Assembly: GCA_963580285.1 (NCBI GenBank)
Contig: OY757016.1
Span: forward strand, 40,129,124-40,193,123
DNA: 64,000 nucleotides
Source: Lucinisca nassula
Taxonomy: Eukaryota > Mollusca > Bivalvia > Lucinida > Lucinidae
Reading direction: 5' to 3'
Shown piece after piece: positions 12,773-24,349 of this stretch. Each line of letters begins with the position of its first letter. The stretch's first letter is position 1. Below the pieces are notes generated by a model. The model was not told where the DNA came from, did no database searches, and saw only the letters and a list, made by a program, of their open reading frames with translations. The position numbers were made by a program, and so were the translations under genes.

Positions 12773-13119
12773 TATTTTAGAAATCTGAACATCTAATATG
12801 TACATATGCTGCATTTCCTTCACTGAAAGCTCTCTTGTCAATTGATTTCCATTAGAATGGTCCCATAAAATACTTTGTTATTGATCACTGGCAGTATAAA
12901 TACCGAGCCGATACTCAGTAAATGACCTATGTGAGCAGCAAAGCCGTTGATCAGTCTACATGTACATTGTGTGTACTTGTACATTCTGTTCAGCTATCCA
13001 TCCTCCTGTCATGACACTGATCTCGGGTTGGGGATTGGGGTACTATTTGGGGTTTGAAATCCAAAGATTTGGGTCAGGTTTTACTGAAAATTAGAGCTGC
13101 TCAGTATCTCCTTTTGGCT

Positions 13120-13332
13120 TTAACCCTTATCTTGCTGAATATTCATTTAAGCCACACCCATTTCTGTCTATCAGCCAATCAAATTACTTGATGTAATTTA
13201 TTGCTACAAATTCATAAATTGAATGCCAAACAGTGTAGATCCTGATCAGATGGCTTCTTCAGAAGCCATCTGATCTTGATCTACACTGTTTGCAAAGATA
13301 GGGGTTGTTGTGAACAGCAAGATGAGGGTTAA
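13120..13332. mobile_element. MITE TTAA-1 (213 bp)
   Basis: TTAACCCTTATCTTGCTGAA to agcaagatgagggTTAA; core at 13228-13292 with the palindrome ggcttcttcagaagcc. Confidence 0.88.
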
Positions 13333-13490
13333 TGAGTACATAATGAGTGCGTTTCTGGTGTTCATGTGAATCTGTTACATAACATAAGGGGTTTTAAGGT
13401 TAGTTGTCGGCTTGTCGGATTTACATGTACATGTAGCTTGTAATGGTACTAACCATAGAGCACCCAGCAAAGACATAGATCAGAATGTGC

Positions 13491-13794
13491 CGGCCCCTGC
13501 CCATCGGGGCTTGGAGAAATAGATGGGCTGCATGATACTTCCGCGCAGAGCTGAAACCGATCGCACATGAGTACTGGTAAACCACTTAGAGGATCTAAGC
13601 CTGCCCAGGCAAAGCGGTATGTGTCGGACCATCCATGCTTATAAACCCTATTGGTTTCATTGGGCAACAGGGCTTGAGATGTCATTTCATCTCAATGTCG
13701 GGTAAAAGTCCCACAAATTTGGAAGCAACATCTCTAAAATGACCTATACAGTGTTGACCGGGACGTTAAACCTCAAATCAAACAAACAAACAAA
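13491..13794 (+). repeat. SINE-1
   Basis: Complete copy, cccctgcccatcggggcttg to aaatcaaacaaacaaacaaa. Confidence 0.88.
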
Positions 13795-14330
13795 GATCAG
13801 TTTGTGCTAATGCGCAGTCTGATCTGAGTCCTTGCTGGGTTCTTATGTTCTCATGTGACATTCTGTTCATGCAGTTATTTGTCAGTGGTGGTGGGTGTGG
13901 GGTGGGGTATGGGGATACTGGTAAAATGCAATCTCTTCTTTTTCCTAATAGGCTATAACTGAGGTGGATGCTGGATAATGGATAATGCGATTTAATATTA
14001 GGTTTGTTCAGAGAATATTCGTTGTGCCTGCTATGTAGGTGTCCGATTTTCCATTAGTTGGTCAATATGTCAAGCCAGTCAACATTAATTTTGCGACAAC
14101 CCTAGCTTTCACCCAAATGGCCAAATTTACTACAGCTTTGGCGAAATTCTTGTTTCTTCAGGTGTTAAGAGGTGTTTTTAGCCTACTTTGGAGTGAAAGA
14201 GTTGAGCAAATAATTGCTGTCTGTGTCTGTCAATTTCCCCATTTTCAACTGAATAGAATTTTCCTCACTATGGATATCCATTTCACAGCTCCAGATAAGG
14301 TGCTTTTTTCATCCGAAAAGTACTGATATT
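13795..14330. other. No gene seen
   Basis: A core-like half hairpin (gatcagtttgtgctaatgcg) at 13796 and a short P1-like fragment at 14082-14170 (gcgacaaccctagctttcac). Confidence 0.5.
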
Positions 14331-14440
14331 TTTCTTATTTCTGCATGAAAACATATGTTGTGGGTACTCATTAGAAGCGCCTCACAGAGGCGCTTCTAAT
14401 GAGTACCCATAACATATGTTGTCGGGCAGAAATAAGAACA
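14331..14440. mobile_element. Hairpin element D, extended form
   Basis: Near-perfect 110-bp palindrome: tcttatttctgc outer arms, atgttgtgggtactcattag inner arms, centre gcgcctcacagaggcgc. Confidence 0.88.
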
Positions 14441-14525
14441 ATAATTAATCTGGGGCTGCATTTATGGGTAGTTTATGGGTAGAACACTCACTCTGTAAAT
14501 TATTGAGCTCTTTGGGAAGCACTGA

Positions 14526-14635
14526 TCTGTTTTTGTTTGATTTGAGGTTTAACGTCCCCGTCAACACTGTAAAGGTCATTTTGGAGACGTTGCTTCCATT
14601 TTGTGGGAATTTTACCCGACATTGAGATGAAATGG
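14526..14635 (-). repeat. SINE-1 3' fragment
   Basis: Only the tail-proximal 110 bp; abuts a TTAA-3 MITE remnant. Confidence 0.75.
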
Positions 14636-14749
14636 GAAGCACTAAAGGCCCCAGGTTCAGATGCCACATTCTTCATTGTTTGATCTGGGCCTGCACTGTT
14701 TGCTGGTATGCCCATTTTAGGTTTTTTCCCCTGACTGAAATGGGTTAAG
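14636..14749. mobile_element. TTAA-3 MITE, 5'-truncated
   Basis: Half core plus cttgtt.. to ctgaaatgggTTAA. Confidence 0.6.
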
Positions 14750-14775
14750 AGAGCTTTTATTTAACCCATGTGTGA

Positions 14776-15062
14776 CAGATCGGGGCTTGGAGAAAAGATT
14801 GGGCTGCAAGATGCTTTCAGGCAGAGCTGAAACCAACCACATGAGTACTATTAAGCTGCTTAGGGGGTCTTAGCCTGCACAGGCAAAGTGGTGCCAGTCG
14901 GATCGTCCCCACAAATAAACTTTTGGTTTGTTTGAGAGGTACATGTAGGGCTTGACATAACATTTCATCTCAATGTCTGGGAAAAGACCGACAAAATTGG
15001 AAGCAGCGTGTCCAAAATGTTCATAGTGTTGACGGGAATATAAAACATCCATTCAAACAACC
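14776..15062 (+). repeat. SINE-1, diverged
   Basis: cagatcggggcttggagaaa to ccattcaaacaa, with many substitutions. Confidence 0.75.
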
Positions 15063-15107
15063 TTTGCAAAATCCATTACAGGTTGTCAGATTTTTTAACA
15101 AACTGTG

Positions 15108-15200
15108 TACCGGTAGATCCTGATCATGAGGCATCTGATCAGGGTCTACACTGTTTGCCAGTGTCCCGTTTTTTGAGATGCTAGGCATATATGGGTTGGG
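15108..15200. mobile_element. MITE fragment with shared core
   Basis: gtagatcctgatcatgaggc to gatcagggtctacactgttt then tttgagatgctaggcatata; termini not resolved. Confidence 0.5.
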
Positions 15201-15451
15201 AGAAAATTGTTGCCAGATAGTTCTGACAAAAGTTATCAGCATATAATTGGCTTGCCTGTTATTATTCTGCTGCTGTTAGAGATATGATTTCTGGTATGGT
15301 TTTGCTACTTGTCAGTGTATACAGTCTCAGGGGAGACAATTCTTTAAAAAATACATTGTATTTTCACTCTGTTGTCAATAAGGGCCTGCTCTACTCATAT
15401 AATTGGCTTGACTATTATTGTGCTGCTGTTGTGAGAAATAAGTTTTGTGAT

Positions 15452-15712
15452 TTTGTTTGTTTAAATTGAGGTTTTACATCCCAGGTCATTTTGGAGACGT
15501 TGCTTCCAGTTTTGAGGGACTTTTACCTGACATTGAGATGAAACAACTTCTCAAGCCCTGCCGTGGAAACCAGTAGGGTTCATATGCAGGGGTGGTTTGA
15601 CTTCCACTACTTTGCCTAGACAGGCTTAGACCTTCTAAGCGTTTTAGTTTTACCACCACTCATGTGTGGCCGGTTTCAGCTCATGAAGCCCAGCTATTTC
15701 TTCAAGCCCTGA
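15452..15712 (-). repeat. SINE-1, diverged
   Basis: Tail ttaaattgaggttttacatc, head cagctatttcttcaagccct; several internal deletions. Confidence 0.75.
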
Positions 15713-15784
15713 GCTATTGTGAGAGATGGTGTGAGATTGTCTGGCTGTTTCAAAGCTCCAAGGGATATGATTCTTCATCACTTT

Positions 15785-17270
15785 TATGCCCCCGACATTC
15801 GAAGAATGATGGAAAGGGCATAGAGCGTTGCCCCTGTCCGTCTATCCGTGCGTCAGAAATTTAAACGCGGTCAATATCTTCCTTATTTCTTGATGGATTT
15901 TAAAATTACTGGGCAGAAATGTTAACCATCATGAGACGAGGTGTCATGTGCAAAACTCAGGTCCGTACCTCCAAGGTCAAGGTCATACTTAGAGGTCAAA
16001 GGTAAAAAAAAAAGTCCGAAACTTAAACGCAGTCAATAACTTTCTTATTTCTGGATGGATTTTGAAATTAATTTGTATAAATGTTGACCATCATGAGACT
16101 ATGTGTCACGGCAAAAAACAGGTCCGTACCTCCAAGGTCAAGGTCATACTTAGAGGTCAAATGTCAAAAAAAAAGGGTCCGAAACTTAAAAGCAGTCAAT
16201 AGCTTACTTATTTCTGGATGGATTTTGAAATTACTTTGAAGAAATGTTAACCATCGTGAGACGGTGTGTCACGTGCAAACCCAGATCCATACCTCCAAGG
16301 ACCAGATCATACTTAGAGGTCAAAGGTCAAAAAAGGGTCCGAAACTTAAACACAGTCAATAACTTTCTTATCTCTGGATGGATTTTGAAATTACTTGGCA
16401 AAATACAGGGTCCGAACTTAAGTATTTTTGCCACAAGCAAAATTTAGCTTGTTACAAAAAACATCTACTAGCTAAAATGAAAATCAACTCGATTTTAAAA
16501 AAAAAAACCTTTAATAAGAGCAGAAATTTTACAAGAACAACAGTAAGATTAACTTGTATGCGTTGTGTTTATGCAAATTGCATATTATAATATAGATCCA
16601 CCATATTTTGATAGATCTGTATTATGCAATTTGCATATAAAACTGCCATAGATACTGAGTCTTCAACTTACTTTGGTCTAACTCAAAGAATGTTAATGTG
16701 TGTCTTTCTGGCTTCATAAGGATTCATGTTTCTATATTTCCTTGTTTAAAACCCTTGTCTGTAATAATTTGGTTTTCGGTGTAATCAACCGAAGCTGATG
16801 ACCGTTTAAAAAATTTCTCCCATTCCAACTCAAAAACTGATGACTTGTTACGCCTCCTGACCTCTGGAAAGTTTATCATCTAAATTTAGAACGTCGGAAT
16901 TCCAGAAGCTGTCGCGGAAATGGCGAGTAATTATTGTCGTCTGAATTATTTTTTGCTTTTTTTCAAAGATCGGACATTTTTGCATTCGCAAAAATTGTCT
17001 TGTACATACATTTTTGCCTCGCATTTTGAAATTCTCACTCGCATTTAGCCTAAATGCAAGCTTAATTTCGGACCCTGAAAATGTTGGCCATCATGAGAAA
17101 TCTGCCTCACACAAAACCAAGGTCTTTACCTCAAAGGACAACGTCATACTTAAGGTCAAATGTGAAAAAAGGGTCCAAAACTTAAACATGGTCATTCACT
17201 TTCTATGGAAGAATACGAACATAGACATATTTTCAGGCGGGGGCATCCGTGTCCTATGGATGCATTTCTA
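15785..17270. mobile_element. Pearl P4, copy 1, with hAT-like insert
   Basis: Starts ttatgcccccgacattcgaa, tandem units of about 165 bp (marker cctccaaggtcaaggtcata), interrupted at 16406-17076 by a 671-bp element, and ends cgggggcatccgtgtcctat with hairpin GCATCC/GGATGC followed by atttctatag. Confidence 0.8.
16406..17076. mobile_element. hAT-like MITE, 671 bp
   Basis: CAGGGTCCGAACTTAAG at the left and CTTAATTTCGGACCCTG at the right form inverted ends. The P4 unit is split between ggcaaaat and aaaatgttgg. No coding sequence. It contains a smaller palindrome (tatgcaaattgcatat, 16571-16586 and 16624-16638). Confidence 0.65.
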
Positions 17271-17466
17271 TAGTCTTTTAGGAATTCCTCTTTTTGTCTT
17301 CATTCCACCCCCCGCCACCCAAAAAAGAAAAAAAAAACAAGCTTGGGCATGATGCTTAGAAACAACATTTTCTGTCAGGGGTTTAATGGGTTTTCCAGTG
17401 TTTTCTACAGATTTTCCTCCCCTGCGGAAGTGAACCAATTCCTTCTCTAGCTCCAGATAAGGGGGA

Positions 17467-17530
17467 ATAATGTGGGTACTTGTTAGAATCACCTCGATGA
17501 GGCAATCATAACAAGTACCCACAATGCATG
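17467..17530. mobile_element. Hairpin element D
   Basis: tgtgggtacttgttagaatc and its complement around acctcgatgagg. Confidence 0.8.
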
Positions 17531-17576
17531 TTTGTGACAAGAAATAAAAAAAAATTAACCTTTGATTATCCTCGCC

Positions 17577-18039
17577 TACCGTAAATATCCTGGAAGTTTG
17601 GACAGCTTGAGAACTTGCTGTTTTTTTTTGTTTTGGTTTTGGTTTTACGGCCCTTTCAAGATTATTTCACTCATATTGAGCTGGTCGTTAATCAGAGGTG
17701 GGCGAAAACCGGAGTACCCGGAGAAAAACCACCTGACCTTCCGTTGCAGAACTTGGCGTCTCACATGTGACCCGAGCAAGCTCGAACCACAGCGGTTAGA
17801 GACCTAATGGTCAAGAGTCAGCGCTCTACACCACTAGGCCACGGAGGCCCGTTGAGAACTTGCTGTATTTCTCTAAAAAAATTTTTAAAAAATCTCTTCC
17901 AGCAAGGAGTCCAAAGGGTGCATAATAGAATGGCAACCAGTGTAGACCCTGATCACACTGCTCCTTCAGGAGCAGTCTGATCTGGATCTGCACTGTTTGC
18001 TAAGGCATATCTGGCCCAATACTTAGGATGAGTACGGTA
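17577..18039. mobile_element. MITE E split by SINE-3
   Basis: Ends TACCGTAAATATCC and GGATGAGTACGGTA. Core at 17935-18000; SINE-3 at 17621-17851 is nested. Confidence 0.82.
17621..17851 (-). repeat. SINE-3, tRNA-derived, with target duplication
   Basis: Minus-strand head GGGCCTCCGTGGCCTAGTGG (A box), gaacc-type B box ggttcgagcttg, T/A-rich tail. Flanked by TTGAGAACTTGCTG at 17607-17620 and 17852-17865. It splits MITE E. Confidence 0.92.
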
Positions 18040-18099
18040 GGGTATCCTACTTTAATATTGGAGCTATACATGTTCCGTAATTCACTGTGTGTAATTGAA

Positions 18100-18292
18100 C
18101 AAACAGGTCTGAGCAAAAATTTAATGTTGAAGACACATTCGCAGCTTCTCATCAGGGTCTACACTGTTTGCCACTCATCCAGCTATTTTTAGACTATCAG
18201 GGAGTAAATTTTACTTGTTCAAATTTTAGAACAGGTATGGTAATGAGTTGAGGTGCCCGAATACTTTGTATAAATACGGTAACTTTTATAAA
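18100..18292. mobile_element. MITE F, deleted core
   Basis: ggtctgagcaaaaat, ctcatcagggtctacactgt, then ttgttcaaattttagaacag and aatactttgtataaatacgg, the F-type end. Confidence 0.6.
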
Positions 18293-18516
18293 ATTTTGTA
18301 CTCTATTTTCTGGACTTTCTGCCACATTCACAAATATGTGGTTTCCAGTACTTTCAGTTCCCTAGCAGAAATTCTTGCTGCCAACATAAATTCATCAATA
18401 AATCACCTAAGCTGATTTACCTGTAAACATCTAAAAATCAAAGCACTGACAGCACTGTTGAATCAATTGTTTGTGAGTGTTGGCTGGAACATTGACTTTA
18501 CTTGGATTTAACCAGT

Positions 18517-18703
18517 CTTTGTTTGATTTGAGGTTTAACGTCCCCGCCAACACAGTATAGGTCATTTTGGAGACGTTGCTTCCAATTTTGTGTGACTTTT
18601 ACCCGACATTGAGATGAAATGACATCTCAAGCCCTGTTGCCCAATGAAACCAATCGGGTTTATAAGCCTGGACCCCTGGTTCCTGGACAGGCTTAGACAA
18701 CTC
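18517..18703 (-). repeat. SINE-1, 5'-truncated
   Basis: Tail and body to ggacaggcttagaca; head missing. Confidence 0.8.
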
Positions 18704-18784
18704 TTCCTACAATATTTGTTGCAGGACATTGAAACTTGCAACACAGTTCAGATATGCATTGAACATGTGCATAAAGGAAACAGG

Positions 18785-18943
18785 ATTCTGAACCAGTTTT
18801 CTTCAAAATTGATTAGGAAAATGGCTGAACATTTTGCAAACAGTGTAGGCCCTGATCAGACGCTGCTTTCTGCAGCGTCTGATCTGGGCCTGCACTGTTT
18901 GCCAGGGTACCCATTTTGGGGTTTCTGGTACTAAATGGGTTAA
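18785..18943. mobile_element. TTAA-3 MITE, left end missing
   Basis: Core at 18838-18903, right end ggggtttctggtactaaatg then ggTTAA. Confidence 0.75.
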
Positions 18944-19239
18944 TAGCATTGGCAGATGCTTGAGATACTGTGAGTGCTTTTTGATGCAGATTGCTGTTGT
19001 ACAAAAAAATGATTATTTTCATAAATAGTATGAAAATGGATAGGATAGAATATAGAATTTGTATGCACCATTTGAGTTTGATTTAAAACACAGCATGTCA
19101 TAATGATTATAAGAATTTTTCAGGGCTTCCTAAGTGGACTGGAATGCCCTTGCACTGGTGAATATCTGACACTGATTCTTAAATTTTTTCCAAATTTCCA
19201 CAAACATGCCCAGACTGTTGCAAGGCTGCAACCATGACA

Positions 19240-19822
19240 ATTTGTTTGTTTTTGTTTGTTTGTTTGATTTGAGGCTTAACATTTTGTTTGTTTGATTTGA
19301 GGTTTAATGTCCCCGTCAACACTGTAAAGGTCATTTTGGAGACGTTGCTTCCAATTTTGTGGGACTTTTACCCGACATTGAGATGAAATGACATCTCAAG
19401 CCCTGTCGCCCAATGAAACCAATAGGGTTTATTAGCATGGACGGTAAGCTTCGCGCCGCGGTTCCTGGACAGGCTTAGATCCTCTAAGCGGTTTACCAGT
19501 ACTAGCGTGCGGGCCGGATTCAGCTCTGCGTGGAAGCATCATGCAACCCATATATTTCTACAAGCCCCTATGGGCAGGGGCGGCGAGGCTTAACGTCCCC
19601 GTCAACACTGTATAGGTCATTTTGGAGACGCTGCTTCCAATTTTGTGGGACTTTTACCCAACATTGAGATGAAATGACATCGCAAGCCCTGTAGCCCAAT
19701 GAAACCAATAGGGTTAATAAGCATGGACTCGCACCGCTTTCCCTGGGCAGGCTTAGATCCTCTTAGCAGTTTACCAGTACTCTTGGTTGGTTAAGCATCA
19801 TGCAGCCCATCTATTTTTTCTA
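19240..19822 (-). repeat. SINE-1 (outer) split by a second SINE-1
   Basis: Outer copy at 19240-19280 and 19595-19822. The interruption is an inner SINE-1 at 19281-19584 flanked by GAGGCTTAAC at 19271-19280 and 19585-19594. Confidence 0.88.
19281..19584 (-). repeat. SINE-1 (inner, nested)
   Basis: Complete copy in the same orientation as its host, with a 10-bp target duplication. Confidence 0.88.
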
Positions 19823-20147
19823 GTTTGTTTGTTTGTTTGTATTGGAGTTTAATGTCCAAATCAACACTATTTAGGTCATTTTTGAGCCAGTCAGTTTACA
19901 TTTCAACACTTTCTCTGGGCAGGCTTATATGTAAGCGGTTAACCAGTACACTGCACATTCCTTTGCCAGAAACTGACAACTGCCCTTCTTGAATCAGTGG
20001 AAGGGAGAGAATAACAGTAGAAAATAACAGTAGAAAAGATTTCATGATCAATCTCCACGAAAGAATGTTGCCGACTACAGCAGGTATCGAACCCCTGTCC
20101 TGATCACCAGTCAGACGTGCATCCGACTGAGCTACCGAGGCCAACCC
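19823..20147 (-). repeat. SINE-2, tRNA-derived, full length
   Basis: Read on the minus strand it starts with tRNA-like GGCCTCGGTAGCTCAGTCGG (A box) and later gggttcgatacctgc (B box). It has a conserved middle with AAGAAGGGCAGTTGTCAG, a segment shared with SINE-1 (aagcctgcccagagaaag) and an AAAC-rich tail. Probably transcribed by Pol III and mobilised by a LINE. Confidence 0.88.
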
Positions 20148-20159
20148 ATGACTACCCTA

Positions 20160-20357
20160 TTTACCTATGTATTCATACAGACAGGCCTGAGCAAACAGTG
20201 TAGACCCAGATGAGATGCGGCAGATCTCATCAGGGTTCTTCCCTGTTTGCCATTCAACCAGCTATCAGGTTAGTGTTTTGTACTTATTCAAATTTTAGAA
20301 CAAGTATGTTAAGGAGTTGAGATTTCCGAATACTTATGGTAAATACGGTAAACTGTA
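20160..20357. mobile_element. MITE F
   Basis: caggcctgagcaaacagtgt, short core, then attcaaattttagaacaagt and cgaatacttatggtaaatac. Confidence 0.72.
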
Positions 20358-20722
20358 CTGCCGTGAGAACTTCAATGTGGCCTATTGTTCAAAGCAAACT
20401 AGCTAGTATTCAAACAGTCACTGTTTTTGGAAAGTTCAATATCTAATAGAAAATCTGGTATTTTTGCTGAAAAAGCTGCTAACATTTTGAGTTTTTATGC
20501 TGTACTGAATACAGTTGAAGCCAACACATAAATACAAATGACTAAAATGTGTGATGGCTGTAAAAAAGTCTCCTTGCCCTGCATCATAGTGTCTAGTCTT
20601 CTGATATCATTGATTTCACGGGGGAACTTAGAAAGTATTTGAGAGTCATTGATGAGAACTAATTGGCCGAAACTACATGTAGCTAGTCTGACCCATAATT
20701 TTTTTTTACCTTCCATGGTTTT
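20358..20722. other. No gene seen
   Basis: Unclassified sequence between MITE F and the P1 start. Confidence 0.5.
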
Positions 20723-21198
20723 TGTTGCGCCTGCTATCAGCATGGCGCGATATAGGTGCCTGGTTTTCCGTCTGTTCGTCCGTTCGTTCGTCCGTCCGTT
20801 TGTCAAGCCGTCAACATTTGCGACCACCCTAGCGTTCACCCTTAGGACCGAGTTTATTTCTCAAGAACTATAAGAGCTTCATTAATTATATTTGGTACAA
20901 ACTTGTATCTGGGGATAGCAACTTAAATGCAAGCATCCATATTTGACCTTGACCTACATTTTATAGTTCACTGACTTTGTAAAATATTGCGACCACCCTA
21001 GCGTTCACCCTAATGGTCAAGTTTATTTCTCAAGAACTATAAGAGCTTCATTAATGATATTTTGTACAAACTTGAATCTTGGGATGGCAACTTAAATGCA
21101 AGCATCCATATTTGGCCTTGACCTAAATTTCAGGGTTCACTGACTTTGTAAAATATTGCGACCACCCTAGCGTTCACCCTAATGGTCAAATTAATTTC

Positions 21199-21431
21199 GA
21201 CACGGGCCTCCGTGGCCTAGTGGTTAAGAGCGCTGACTCTTGATCATTAGGTCTCGCACTGCTGTGGTTTGAGCCTCGCTCGGGTCACATGTGAGATGCC
21301 AAGTTCTGCAGTGGAAGGTCAGGTGGTTTTTCTCCGGGTACTCCGGTTTACGCCCACCTCTGATTAACGATAGGCTCAATATGAGTGAAATAATCTTGAA
21401 AGGGCCGTAAAACCAAAATAAAAAAAACAAG
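21199..21431 (+). repeat. SINE-3 with target duplication
   Basis: Flanked by TTAATTTC at 21191-21198 and 21432-21439. Inserted in a P1 unit. Head cgggcctccgtggcctagtg, tail aaccaaaataaaaaaaac. Confidence 0.9.
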
Positions 21432-21985
21432 TTAATTTCTCAAAAACTATAAGAGCTTCATTAATGATACTTGGTACATTTCATGGTTCAATGACTTTGT
21501 AAAGTAATGCGACCACCCTAGCGTTCACCCAAATGGTCTTGTTAATTTCTTGAGAACTATAAAAGTTTTATTAATAATACTTGGTACAAACTTGTATCTG
21601 GGGGTGGCAAGTTAAATGCAAGCATCCATATTTGACCTTGACCTACATTTTATGGTTCACTGACTTTGTAAAATATTGCCACTACCCTAGCGTTCACCCA
21701 AATGGTCAAGTTCATTTCTCAAGAACTATAATACTTGGTGCAAACTTGTATCTGGAGATGGAAACTTAAATGCAAGCATCCATATTTGACCTTGACCTAC
21801 GTTTTATGGTTCATTGACTTTGTTAAATATTGCAACTACCCAAGCGTTCACCCTAATAGTTAAGTTCATTTCTCAACAATTATTAGAGCTTCATTAATGA
21901 TACTTAGTACAAGCTTACATTTAAGAATGGCAACTTTTATGCAAGCATCTATGTTTGACCTTGGCCTAGATGTCATGGTTCAATG

Positions 21986-23912
21986 CAGGGCTTTAGATAA
22001 TTTTTTTTTCAAAAGAGTACAGTACTCGTCCTTTTTTAAAAAAAGGAGTAACGAGAAATGTTTAAGAGTACTGAAAAATAAACCAAAAAACTTCATTTTG
22101 CAGTCTCGACACAATGTTTTTATGGACTGATTTGTGGCCAGGTGTACTGTTTGTTTTCTTATATATACACATATTCAATACTTGTGTCTATTAGAAAACA
22201 AGCAGTATGCCTGGTCACAAATCAGACAAAACAATGCCATATTGAAATCTCTTCTGAGCAGTATGTTGACGGAGAAATCTAACTTTTGGGGTTCAGTTGT
22301 CTTGGCGGATAGCCGGACTTCAATGGCTGATTATTGTGGCCAAAGAGTTTCTAAATATTTAGAATATCAGCTTCACTTTATTGTCCAAGATATGGAGTGA
22401 AACTCATATTCTTTAAAACTTTTAAAATTCCTTTTCAAAACCATATTCTCAATTTCATCATATATTGTCCATGGATATTTATTTTCTTCCACCCTTCGAT
22501 CGTGGGACCAATCGTGTTTCCTTACAGGCAATGTTATAATCGGAACCAGTTACTGAATCAAAAATCTGTCAGGATCTTTTTCACAAAAAGTGCGCCTGAC
22601 CAGCTGAAAAGAACTTGAGGATTGCAGTGCTCCATCTAGGATTTTAGAGCAGAGGGGCGCTAGGCTGGGCGAGGCAGTTTTGCATGAAAAATTTGGGTAC
22701 CATGTTTTGGTTTATGAAATGCCATCAAAATCGTTATGATCAGTTGGCTTTTCACACGTTAGTGAAGCTAATGGTACTGGTGTCCCCAGTGGAATTATAT
22801 ACAGGTATATGTACATGCATTTCACAAGTAAGTAGTGTACTGGGTCGAAACAATAGCAACGTTTATTATTTAAAAAACATTTGAACATTTAACTTCTGGG
22901 TATCTTTTAATATAGAATTATAATATTTAAATAAAAAAAATAATTTGTTTGATTCATCTGAAAGCGTGTTATTAAAGCAATACAAAAAATAACCGATGAC
23001 TGAATAAATAATCTGTTCAAGGGAGACTACTCAATAATTATCCATGTCATTTGACGTTTTAGAACTCAGGCTGAACGTGCGTCTTCACTGGTTGCCAATG
23101 ATCGGCAAAGACTCTGATCAAAATGCGAAGCTAGTGTTTGCAATATCCCCGCAGCTTGACCAGTCTGCGACAGTATTACAAGTAAACAGTGTGTATAACG
23201 AGCTGCGTCGCACAACACCTTGCAAAGACCCAGATCAACATGCGCAACTCGGGCAACCTTTTTTCTCACCTATCTCTGAGTAGCCCTGCAAAAGGCTCTT
23301 GGGGTCAGCGAAGACTGAGCAGTTTGCAATGATGCGCAGGCTACTCCGAGTCTTCACTGGTCGCACGATACTCGAAGACTTAGAACAGCATGCGCAACCA
23401 CTACGTAAGTCAGAACAACATGCGCAACAACTACGCAAGTCCGTTTGGATAACCCAGCTTGTAAAATCAGCGATGCGCAGACGGATGCGCGTAGATACTG
23501 TTGAGCAATGACCTGCTCATCCAATCAATAAGGCTAATGAAGGCTCGTGCGCATGCGCTGACTGATCCGAGACTTCACTGCTCGCTCGTCTTACAATAGT
23601 TCAGATTACTCCGGTTTACGCCCACCTGATTAACGATCGGATCGGCTCTATATGTGATATAATCTTGAAAGGACGGTAACCCCAACCCCAATAAACTTGA
23701 TTCCCTTGAAATAATTTATGAATGCATAATTTTCCCGTGTGAGAATTTCCCGCCTTTTTTTACACACGTCATTTATTTCACGTGCGTTCCAAATACGCTC
23801 TCAAAAAATATTAAATGCGTAATGCTAATTTGTTTTTCGTACCTGATACGCAGCAGATTTCCCCAAATTATTTTCGTAATTTACGCGGTACGCAGTCTTA
23901 TCTAAAGCCCTG
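21986..23912. mobile_element. hAT-like non-autonomous element, 1927 bp
   Basis: Terminal inverted repeat CAGGGCTTTAGATAA at 21986 and its complement ending CCCTG at 23912. It interrupts P1, where ggttcaatg before and ttcgatg after resemble a 7-8 bp target duplication with one change. CAGGG termini and 8-bp duplications are hAT traits. Inside: stop-rich sequence with no recognisable transposase, a SINE-3 fragment (23598-23695), and repeated ATGCGCA-rich palindromic blocks at 23090-23580. Confidence 0.65.
23598..23695 (+). repeat. SINE-3 3' fragment
   Basis: gttcagattactccggttta to accccaaccccaataaac. Confidence 0.65.
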
Positions 23913-23965
23913 TTCGATGACTTTACACCCCCTTAGGCGGGACATAGCCTTCAGCGGAATTCTAG

Positions 23966-24349
23966 TCTGTTCTATGCTGTAGTCCTTGCTTCCAAAGGAT
24001 TACCCTTTCTTCAGAACATTTAATAACATTGTATTGCATGTTTTTTTTACTTTCCATGGTTTTCTGTTCTATGCTGTAGTGATTGCCCTTTTTTCAGAAC
24101 ATTTAATAACATTGTACTGCATGGGACCAGTTTTTCAAAGCCGAAAAAGTGACTTCATTAGCTTTGAACATATGGGTCCCGGCAGGTGCCATCACTACAT
24201 TTATTTGGAAAAGTGCTGGGTGGCCAGTTGTTCATGACTATATACTATAATGCTGTCACTTTTCTCATTTAATCAAATATGGCAGATATGCTGATATTTT
24301 TGCTGAAAAAACTGTGTATAGCAAAATGCAAAAGCAACTCTCATTTTTG
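23966..24349. other. Short direct repeat, otherwise unclassified
   Basis: ttcagaacatttaataacat occurs at 24011 and 24093 with flanking similarity. MITE H-like ends at 24122 and 24163. Confidence 0.55.

Larger units (their letters stand above)
20723..23965. mobile_element. Pearl P1 array, copy 2, with nested inserts
   Basis: Starts gcgcctgctatcagcatggc, then an imperfect CGTC-type run (20770-20810), then 169-bp units to 21985, interrupted by SINE-3 (21199-21431) and by a 1.9 kb hAT-like element (21986-23912). The P1 3' end resumes at 23913 and finishes ggcggaat-type hairpin then TTCTAG at 23965. Confidence 0.85.

Noticed and set aside
22134..22618. Possible transposase gene in the hAT-like element
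   Set aside because: Frames are short and mutually out of phase; no DDE or BED-type motif could be recognised.
23044..23511. ORFs of 67-79 codons in the hAT-like element
   Set aside because: They follow repeated palindromic blocks and are open on both strands, as expected from repeats rather than coding.
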